Positions 1 to 4,783 of a DNA stretch of 5,224 nucleotides are shown in pieces (positions within the stretch are counted from its first letter, which is position 1; each line of letters starts with the position of its first letter). The DNA comes from Bacillota bacterium (GTDB lineage: Bacteria; Bacillota_I; Bacilli_A; MOL361; Turicibacteraceae), in NCBI GenBank assembly GCA_003486705.1, contig DNGE01000002.1, positions 1 through 5,224 of the forward strand, read 5' to 3'. Under the pieces are notes generated by a model. That model did no database searches. It saw only the letters and a program-made list of their open reading frames with translations, and had not been told where the DNA came from. A program made the translations under genes and the position numbers.

Positions 1-716
1 CCAAGGCTTGCAAATTTGAGCATTGATAGGTCGTTTTCGCTGTCGCCAATACACATGACGTTATCGGGCGTTAGGTTAAAGTATTGTGTTAAGGCTTTGA
101 CGGCTTCACCTTTTGAGCTTCCTTTTTTCATGACTTCGAAGTTATCTCCCCATGATGAGACGATTTCTAAATGTGGGTTAGCAGCTTTAAGTTCTTCTTT
201 CGCTTGCATGAGTTTATCATGATTTGTTTTATCTACGCAAACTGCTTTTAATATATGCTCGCCGTGTTGTTCAAAAATTTCTTGTGGGCTATTTAGAACT
301 TCAAGTTGAATTTGTTGATCGGGTGGTAGTGTTTGATTTAGTTTGTAATATATATTTGTTTCTGGAAATGGATGAATAGATAGCAGTCCGTAGTTTGTTG
401 AGCAGTACCAGTAGAGGTTGTATTTTTCCATGGTGTTGATAAAGTCTTTTAAATCGGCTAGTGTTAATGTGTTTTTGTAAATTTCTTGACCATTTGTTCC
501 ACCGATAAATGCACCGTTTGAAGCGATAATGGGTGTTTGTAAATTGATTGATTCGGCATATAGTTTGGCACAGTTATATAAACGCCCTGTTGTAATGGCA
601 ACGTGGACACCTTTATCCACAGCTGATTTAATGGCAGCTTTGTTTTCGTCAGAAACAATATCGTCTGGGTTAAGTAAGGTACCATCCATATCGATACAAA
701 TGAGTTTTATATCCAT
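1..716 (-). CDS. Cof-type HAD-IIB family phosphatase, C-terminal end cut by window edge
   Basis: This is a cytoplasmic haloacid-dehalogenase-superfamily phosphatase that probably hydrolyses small phosphorylated metabolites; its exact substrate cannot be read from sequence. The frame is open from ATG at 716 to the left edge, giving 238 visible residues. Motif I is DMDGT with nucleophile D9 and general acid/base D11. Motif II is TTGR (T43). Motif III is the lysine of SKGEA (K202). Motif IV is GDSENDLSML (D225, D229). The long insert between motifs II and III (about residues 85-195) is where the C2-type cap of this family sits, and SNG at 67-69 is also typical. Family members are about 270 residues, so roughly 30 are missing off the edge. 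The start is supported by AGTAGG at 725-730, 8 bases upstream. It diverges from the next gene and shows no functional link with the bacteriocin operon. Family membership is seen directly; the substrate is unknown. Confidence 0.95.
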   Translation of the reverse strand, partial: MDIKLICIDMDGTLLNPDDIVSDENKAAIKSAVDKGVHVAITTGRLYNCAKLYAESINLQTPIIASNGAFIGGTNGQEIYKNTLTLADLKDFINTMEKYNLYWYCSTNYGLLSIHPFPETNIYYKLNQTLPPDQQIQLEVLNSPQEIFEQHGEHILKAVCVDKTNHDKLMQAKEELKAANPHLEIVSSWGDNFEVMKKGSSKGEAVKALTQYFNLTPDNVMCIGDSENDLSMLKFASL

Positions 717-745
717 TATATTAACCTACTTTCATAGTTGTTCTT

Positions 746-773
746 TTTATAGGATATCCAATTATGGTTTAAA
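746..773 (-). promoter_or_regulatory. Probable sigma-A promoter of the HAD phosphatase gene
   Basis: Read on the minus strand, TTTAAA (768-773) as -35 is followed after 16 bases by TATAAA (746-751) as -10. Transcription would begin near 739, leaving a leader of about 23 bases that contains the AGTAGG ribosome site. A GGATATCC palindrome lies in the spacer at 752-759. The match is fair rather than strong, and the call rests on position and spacing. Confidence 0.45.
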
Positions 774-852
774 GTTTGCGATTTTGGGTGCTCAAATATT
801 ACCATAATTAGTTATTCATAGAAATGTGCCATTTTATTAACACTATATAGCG

Positions 853-860
853 AAAGGAGG
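853..860 (+). promoter_or_regulatory. Strong ribosome binding site before a double ATG
   Basis: AAAGGAGG is a near-perfect Shine-Dalgarno sequence. Two consecutive ATG codons follow, at 866 and 869. The gap is 5 bases to the first and 8 to the second, so the second ATG has the more usual spacing. The protein may therefore begin one residue later than the longest open frame, with no effect on its domains. Confidence 0.85.
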
Positions 861-865
861 ATTTT

Positions 866-1474
866 ATGATGAAGTTTAAATTTAAATGTTTGTTAGCAGT
901 GGGATTGGTTTGTTTCATGTCTGTGATGTCTGTTTCGGCAAAAGAGGTTGAGTATGAGAAAATAGTGCAGCAATATGCTAAGGGGCAGACGGTTAAAATT
1001 TCAATGGAGCAGTTGCTTGAAGTAAAGGCGGGAATGACTTACGAGGAAGTTGTTAAGCTACTTGGCGCGACGCGTGATATTGGAAGTGGGCGTCATGTTT
1101 TGCAGTATGTTGTGGATGATAATAAGATTTTGTATTTAGGGTTTGGTGATTATAAGGAGAAGTGTTTGCGATCGGGTGCTGATTTGGCGAAGTCTTTAGT
1201 TACTGTTGATAAGTCGGATGAGGATGAGTTAACGTTTAATGCGTCGCTGATTTATAAAGGGGAGGATCGTATTTTAGTTTCAAGTCCAACGCATCCAATG
1301 TTTGATGTAATTGATTTGTTAGTGAGTGATGAAACGGAGATTGTGTATGAGGATGGGCAAGAAGCGAGTTTTGAGGATATTAGTGGGAAGTTGTTGATTA
1401 GTATTAAGCCGATGGTGACGAAAAGTATTCCACCGCAAGGTGCGGCTGTTAAAATTGTGATTTTGAGTAAATAA
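866..1474 (+). CDS. Secreted protein with BamE/SmpA-like module and DUF3221 (YobA)-like C-terminus
   Basis: This is a probable exported protein of 202 residues with no assigned biochemical role. Residues 1-25 form a signal peptide: a lysine-rich start, a hydrophobic core, and a likely signal peptidase I cut after VSA before KEVEY. C16 is preceded by valine, so it is not a good lipobox and lipoprotein processing is unlikely. Residues about 54-93 carry GMTYEEVVKLLG followed by predicted strands ending in ILYLGF, resembling the SmpA/BamE/BLIP-like fold. Residues about 126-201 (RILVSS, then VSDETEI, EDGQEASFEDI and a closing AAVKIVIL) resemble the DUF3221 domain of YobA-like lipoproteins. The domain calls come from recalled motif patterns, not a search. 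The gene stands alone on its strand between a divergent phosphatase and a hairpin cluster, and its ribosome site is strong. It is more G-rich than the operon to its right. Confidence 0.88.
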   Translation: MMKFKFKCLLAVGLVCFMSVMSVSAKEVEYEKIVQQYAKGQTVKISMEQLLEVKAGMTYEEVVKLLGATRDIGSGRHVLQYVVDDNKILYLGFGDYKEKCLRSGADLAKSLVTVDKSDEDELTFNASLIYKGEDRILVSSPTHPMFDVIDLLVSDETEIVYEDGQEASFEDISGKLLISIKPMVTKSIPPQGAAVKIVILSK

Positions 1475-1475
1475 A

Positions 1476-1521
1476 AAACTGTATAAAGTAGTAAGCAAAT
1501 GATTGCTACTTTATACAGTTT
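1476..1521. terminator. 16-bp perfect hairpin, probable bidirectional terminator
   Basis: The arms at 1476-1491 and 1506-1521 pair perfectly over 16 bp, reading AAACTGTATAAAGTAG on the left. Inside, CAA and TTG can add three pairs around an ATGA loop with a 4-base TAAG bulge. The hairpin begins 2 bases after the stop of the secreted-protein gene. On the plus strand only TTT follows before GACGG, a short tail. On the minus strand the stem is followed by TTTTTTATTT, a good U tract, so it may work better for transcripts arriving from the bacteriocin operon. The stem is AT-rich, which weakens it. Confidence 0.6.
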
Positions 1522-1525
1522 GACG

Positions 1526-1545
1526 GTGAACTATTAGGAGTTCAC
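1526..1545. repeat. 7-bp inverted repeat, short hairpin
   Basis: GTGAACT (1526-1532) pairs with AGTTCAC (1539-1545) around the 6-base loop ATTAGG. It lies 4 bases after the 16-bp hairpin and is not followed by a T run on either strand, so it is not an obvious terminator. It could be part of a structured transcript or a protein binding site. Confidence 0.5.
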
Positions 1546-1548
1546 TGT

Positions 1549-1566
1549 AAGTACCAAAGGGTACTT
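1549..1566. repeat. 7-bp inverted repeat with AAAG tetraloop
   Basis: AAGTACC (1549-1555) pairs with GGTACTT (1560-1566) around AAAG. It is the third hairpin in under 100 bases, starting 3 bases after the previous one. The trailing bases are TTAAAAG, which do not form a useful U tract. Confidence 0.5.
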
Positions 1567-1662
1567 TAAAAGACTAATTGAATGAACACGACACTACACC
1601 TATTTATATATAAGATCCCCAATTTCAAGTTTACAGGATTTGGAGTAGGTGGGCAATGAAAT

Positions 1663-1702
1663 AAATATCACAAAATTCGGGCTGTTTTTTGTGATATTTT
1701 TT
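1663..1702 (+). terminator. 13-bp hairpin followed by a run of six T
   Basis: AAATATCACAAAA (1663-1675) pairs perfectly with TTTTGTGATATTT (1687-1699) across an 11-base loop, and the T run at 1697-1702 follows on the plus strand. This has the shape of a Rho-independent terminator for rightward transcription, although no rightward gene lies between it and the terminator at 1476-1521. On the minus strand the stem is followed only by ATTTATTTC. The stem is mostly A-T, so efficiency is doubtful. It may be a backup terminator, or it may end a small untranslated transcript from this spacer. Confidence 0.45.
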
Positions 1703-1731
1703 ATGTTGACAAAATGCTCGTTTTTATATTT

Positions 1732-1780
1732 TGAGTATAAAATGTTATAAATTGTTATAAAAGATAAGGTTTTATACTCA
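1732..1780. repeat. 11-bp inverted repeat enclosing two 9-bp direct repeats
   Basis: TGAGTATAAAA (1732-1742) and TTTTATACTCA (1770-1780) are perfect inverted copies separated by 27 bases. The interval contains TGTTATAAA twice, at 1743-1751 and 1753-1761. The copies start exactly 10 bases apart, one helical turn. No T run follows on either strand, so a terminator is unlikely. Arrays in helical phase often bind dimeric or cooperative regulators, but no protein can be named. Confidence 0.55.
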
Positions 1781-1936
1781 CAATTTTCAATGCCAGGTGC
1801 AAAATTAAAAAGATTTCTTGGTTTTAAGGCGGATGTTGTGATGTAGTTGTAAAGGCTATATGTCAAGTTTTAAAGGGAATATATATTATATAAATGAATA
1901 GATAAAGGTCAATTCAATTTGACTGTATGTCGTTAT

Positions 1937-2560
1937 TTAATTTAAGTTGATAATACGTGAACAACGTTGTGCAAGGTTCAAATCATGAGTGACTAGTACA
2001 ATTGTTCTACCTTGTGTATTTAATCTTTTTAATAAATCGAATACAAGTAATGAATTTTTTTGGTCTAAATTTCCTGTTGGCTCATCTGCAAAAATGTATT
2101 TACATTCTTGTAAAATACATCGAGCAATTGCAACACGTTGCTGTTCGCCACCACTAAGTTCATAAATTTTTTGATTTAGGGTAATGTTAGATAACCCAAC
2201 TTCTGCTAAAGCAGCTAATAGTGAAGCATTATTATCTTTCTTTTTATTATATTTAACAGCTATTTTTAGATTTTCTTTTACGGTATGATTTTCTAGTAAT
2301 GCAAAATTTTGAAATATGTTCCCAATGATATTCCGACGTAATTTCATAATTTGATTATTTGTAGGATTGCAATAATCTTCAATTGTAATATCACCGTCAT
2401 CAGTCGGTTCTAATAAACTCATCATATTAAGCAATGTCGTTTTTCCTGAACCACTGTCACCGACAATAGCAACAAATTCACCATCTTTAATGGATAAGTT
2501 AACGTCATTGAATAGATAATTATTATTGTATATTTTTGTAAGGTTATTAAGAATTATCAT
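1937..2560 (-). CDS. ABC transporter ATP-binding protein of the bacteriocin operon
   Basis: This 207-residue cytoplasmic ATPase should power the neighbouring permease. All core motifs are intact: Walker A GDSGSGKT (34-41), Q-loop glutamine Q83 in NIFQNFALLENHTV, signature LSGGEQQ (134-140), Walker B YIFADE with catalytic E159, D-loop GNLD (162-165), and H-loop H191 in VTHD. The Q-loop region and the tail ending soon after the H-loop fit the MacB/LolD/BceA class rather than importer ATPases. In lactococcin 972-type loci this gene is the partner of the bacteriocin-associated integral membrane protein and is tied to immunity or release. Its ATG overlaps the permease TGA in an ATGA arrangement, so translation is probably coupled. 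It is the last gene of the operon. The family call is firm; the immunity role is inferred from context. Confidence 0.96.
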   Translation of the reverse strand: MIILNNLTKIYNNNYLFNDVNLSIKDGEFVAIVGDSGSGKTTLLNMMSLLEPTDDGDITIEDYCNPTNNQIMKLRRNIIGNIFQNFALLENHTVKENLKIAVKYNKKKDNNASLLAALAEVGLSNITLNQKIYELSGGEQQRVAIARCILQECKYIFADEPTGNLDQKNSLLVFDLLKRLNTQGRTIVLVTHDLNLAQRCSRIINLN

Positions 2561-4725
2561 AGGTTATCCCCTTTCATTATTTCTAAATATGATTTTTTAT
2601 TTAGCACAAAACTTAAACTTAGGAACAATCCAATATCAATTAAAAGAATAAAAAGGATAGAAAAAGGTAGAAGGTTATACCAAATTCCACAGATAAAACA
2701 AGAGGTTAAGTTAATAGATAAAAGAAGGATAAGTAGTAATTGATTTTTTTTGATCCAACTGTATCCATAAATACGTTGTAAATATAATTTTTTCTTGTAT
2801 TTTTCATAGTAGTTAGAGATAAAATGATAAGTAATAATAATGTTTCCTACAATTAATAATAGTGAGGAAGTCAGTAATTGTTGCTCTTGTTGTTTTAAAT
2901 CAGCTATTTTAAGCCCTAGAAAGTCGTAAACTGATTCAATTTTATTTAATGAATTCAATTTTGAAGAAGAAATATAAGGAACTAATTCTTCATAAGGGTT
3001 TATTTGCTCTGAGTAGAAAAAGACGCAACTTGTTAAATACGCATATATATCGGAAATATGATAATTTGCTTCATCATAAATAATAGTAATAGGGTCTATA
3101 ATTGTATTTTGGTCTAGTAAGTCAGTATAGGGATTAAAAGTAAAGTAGGATTGATTATTTTGAACATAAATTAGATTAATATTTAAATCTGTTTTTGAAA
3201 AGTTAAAAGGTGGTTGGTTTAATCGATTACGATATATATTTTCTACCTCTACTTTAGTAGAGTAAAAATAATCTAAATAGTGAGCGTTTATTTTTGCTTC
3301 TAGGTATTTAAACTTTTCGGGAACTAGTATCGTCATGGTATTAGGCGTCAATTCGAGAATATTAAACACACTTTCACCGTTACTTGTTAATATAGTATTT
3401 ATATTAAAATATTCTCTACTAGCTGTAATACGTTTTCCATAAACTGAGACGTCTATAGATACTCCATTTGATATATTATTTTCATATTGGAATGTTCCAT
3501 TTGAAGAAGTGCTAAATAGATTAGTATCTAATACAAATGCTTTTGAATTTTCTAAAAGTAAAGTTAAAAAATCACTACCTTTTTGATAAAGTTCTAGTTC
3601 GGCTGCTTTTCCAACGCCTTCAACACCAGTATATGTAATGATTGGTTGATAGATATTTTCTGTTTTCTCCCAATATTTAAGGCTTTCACGTAAATTTTTT
3701 AAGTAACTAGATGTTGAATCAACTTGTACAAATAATATTAAAATCATAATAGTATAAATAACTTTTATTAGAATATTAAAGCCTAATAGTTCATTGTTAA
3801 ATGGCTTTTCGCCTTTAATAACAGTATTATATTTTGAGCTATTTACGTAACTTACGCCTAATAAAATTGCAGTTATGATGTAGATTGTAAATATAAATAA
3901 ATAGAACTTAAGTAACAGGCTGAATGAATCAATAAAGTAATCTGTAGCATTAAGTGTAAAATGTAGAATAATGAATAGAGCAGAACTTATGACTAAAGAA
4001 CTAATAAGAGGCTTAACTAATTGCACCAGAATACGATGGATAATTGAAATTTTCTTGTAGCCATATACTTTGTAAATAAAAATATTTTTCAACTCTTTTT
4101 GAATGAAATGTATTATCGCAAAAATACCACACAATAAAATACAGAATTGAGTAGGATTTATTAAAAAGAGTAAGGAATTAGCTGTAGAAGAAAAAGAATT
4201 TAATATAGTAGCTTCAACGTTCAAGGAATTTAATTCATCTAAAATTTGATCAATATGATGCGAATTATTTGTTGTTAAATAGTAAATGCCACTGGGATTA
4301 TAATTTTTTATATGAGTAAAATTATAGATATTAATGGTCATGTCTTTATCAAAATTTTTAATGACACCAACTTGGTTTGAATGTTGACTAATTGTTGTTG
4401 AGATAAACTCGTCAGTAGATGATTTTGGATAATTACCATTTGTTAATTCAATTTTTCCATCCATTGTTGTGTCAGTTGTAATAAGTTCTAGTGAGTTATT
4501 ATTTTTATAAGTACTTTTAAAAATAGTGACTGAATATTTTTTTGCAAGATCTTGAAATAGTTTAGTAATATCAAAATTTGAACTCACTGCTTCAAAATCT
4601 AGTGATAACTGTGTATTATTGCTATATAATAATTCATTATGTTTTTCAACTTTTTGTTGGTCAGTGATTAAAAATGATGATAATAATAATTGTAATGTCA
4701 TAATGATAAATATGACTAATTTCAT
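2557..4725 (-). CDS. Bacteriocin-associated integral membrane protein (DUF1430/TIGR01654-type ABC permease)
   Basis: This 722-residue permease of a lactococcin 972-type locus is recognised by its length, topology and position between bacteriocin and ATPase. Predicted helices lie near residues 3-20, 187-210, 234-256, 270-292, 314-334, 617-636, 661-680 and 687-707. Two large extracytoplasmic domains occupy about 23-185 and 335-615. This is two MacB/FtsX-like four-helix units in one chain. YGY at 221-223 and 653-655, each before a positively charged stretch, are candidate coupling helices for the ATPase. Each half closes with the same spaced residues: N295, Y299, K304-G305 and N709, Y713, K718-G719. 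The first helix could be mistaken for a cleaved signal peptide but is more likely a retained anchor. The start has a strong ribosome site (AGGAGAGGAG, 4731-4740). The protein is rich in Asn, Ile, Lys and Tyr, reflecting AT-rich DNA. The role in self-protection is known for the family and inferred here. Confidence 0.9.
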   Translation of the reverse strand: MKLVIFIIMTLQLLLSSFLITDQQKVEKHNELLYSNNTQLSLDFEAVSSNFDITKLFQDLAKKYSVTIFKSTYKNNNSLELITTDTTMDGKIELTNGNYPKSSTDEFISTTISQHSNQVGVIKNFDKDMTINIYNFTHIKNYNPSGIYYLTTNNSHHIDQILDELNSLNVEATILNSFSSTANSLLFLINPTQFCILLCGIFAIIHFIQKELKNIFIYKVYGYKKISIIHRILVQLVKPLISSLVISSALFIILHFTLNATDYFIDSFSLLLKFYLFIFTIYIITAILLGVSYVNSSKYNTVIKGEKPFNNELLGFNILIKVIYTIMILILFVQVDSTSSYLKNLRESLKYWEKTENIYQPIITYTGVEGVGKAAELELYQKGSDFLTLLLENSKAFVLDTNLFSTSSNGTFQYENNISNGVSIDVSVYGKRITASREYFNINTILTSNGESVFNILELTPNTMTILVPEKFKYLEAKINAHYLDYFYSTKVEVENIYRNRLNQPPFNFSKTDLNINLIYVQNNQSYFTFNPYTDLLDQNTIIDPITIIYDEANYHISDIYAYLTSCVFFYSEQINPYEELVPYISSSKLNSLNKIESVYDFLGLKIADLKQQEQQLLTSSLLLIVGNIIITYHFISNYYEKYKKKLYLQRIYGYSWIKKNQLLLILLLSINLTSCFICGIWYNLLPFSILFILLIDIGLFLSLSFVLNKKSYLEIMKGDNL
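2567..2574 (-). promoter_or_regulatory. Ribosome binding site of the ATPase, embedded in the permease C-terminus
   Basis: Read on the minus strand, AAAGGGGA lies 6 bases before the ATPase ATG at 2560. It is formed by the permease codons for K718, G719 and the first base of the aspartate codon. Together with the ATGA stop/start overlap (2557-2560), this fixes the ATPase start and suggests coupled translation. Confidence 0.75.
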
Positions 4726-4730
4726 TTTAT

Positions 4731-4740
4731 CTCCTCTCCT
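4731..4740 (-). promoter_or_regulatory. Strong ribosome binding site of the permease
   Basis: Minus-strand AGGAGAGGAG offers two overlapping purine cores, ending 5 bases before the ATG at 4725. It lies just past the T tract of the terminator, so it is present only on read-through transcripts or on those started by a separate, unseen promoter. Confidence 0.8.
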
Positions 4741-4746
4741 TCTTGT

Positions 4747-4771
4747 AAAAAAAGAAGGGACATAAGCCCCT
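4747..4771 (-). terminator. Intrinsic terminator between bacteriocin and permease genes
   Basis: On the minus strand AGGGGC (4766-4771) pairs with GTCCCT (4756-4761), with one G-U pair, around a TTAT loop. It is followed by TC and then seven T (4747-4753). It lies 12 bases after the bacteriocin stop and directly before the permease ribosome site. The short GC stem and long T tract are a classical Rho-independent signal, probably leaky so that the downstream genes are read at a lower level. Confidence 0.8.
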
Positions 4772-4783
4772 AACCTTTACTAA

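Larger units (their letters stand above)
1475..1936. other. 462-base intergenic region rich in inverted repeats, no convincing gene
   Basis: Two convergent units end here: the plus-strand secreted protein at 1474 and the minus-strand bacteriocin operon at 1937. From left to right it contains a 16-bp perfect inverted repeat, a 7-bp hairpin (1526-1545), another 7-bp hairpin (1549-1566), a 13-bp hairpin with a T run, an 11-bp inverted repeat around two direct repeats, and a weak 5-bp hairpin (1908-1923) just past the ATPase stop. Open frames here are short, lack ribosome sites and begin with TTG or a poor ATG. No transposase remnant, tRNA or CRISPR pattern is recognisable. Simple terminator duty would explain one or two hairpins but not the whole series. 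Confidence 0.7.

Noticed and set aside
16..222. 68-residue plus-strand open frame
   Set aside because: It lies entirely antisense to the HAD phosphatase, has no ribosome site and gives no recognisable protein.
464..685. 73-residue minus-strand open frame
   Set aside because: It is in a different frame within the HAD gene, whose motif-bearing frame covers the same bases convincingly.
776..805. TTGCGA and TACCAT as a promoter for the secreted-protein gene
   Set aside because: Each box matches only four of six consensus bases at an 18-base gap; a promoter must exist near here but this pair is not strong enough to call.
529..807. 92-residue plus-strand open frame
   Set aside because: It is mostly antisense to the N-terminal part of the HAD gene, runs through its promoter, and lacks a ribosome site.
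1582..1659. 25-residue plus-strand frame starting at ATG 1582 and ending GFGVGGQ
   Set aside because: No Shine-Dalgarno sequence precedes the ATG and there is no signal peptide or double-glycine leader pattern supporting a secreted signalling peptide.
1706..1730. Consensus TTGACA on the plus strand as a promoter -35
   Set aside because: The best -10-like TATATT is only 13 bases away, and nothing fits at 16-18 bases; no gene follows on that strand.
1600..1866. 88-residue minus-strand open frame
   Set aside because: It starts at TTG with no ribosome site (AT-rich bases upstream), runs across the 13-bp and 11-bp hairpins, and has a composition expected of AT-rich noise.
1840..1866. Consensus TTGACA on the minus strand at 1861-1866 as a promoter -35
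   Set aside because: The only partner is a poor TACATC at a 15-base gap, with no minus-strand gene downstream in the spacer.
1908..1923. GTCAA/TTGAC hairpin as the terminator of the bacteriocin operon
   Set aside because: It has only five pairs with a 6-base loop and no T run on the minus strand; the 16-bp hairpin at 1476-1521 is a better end point for that transcript.
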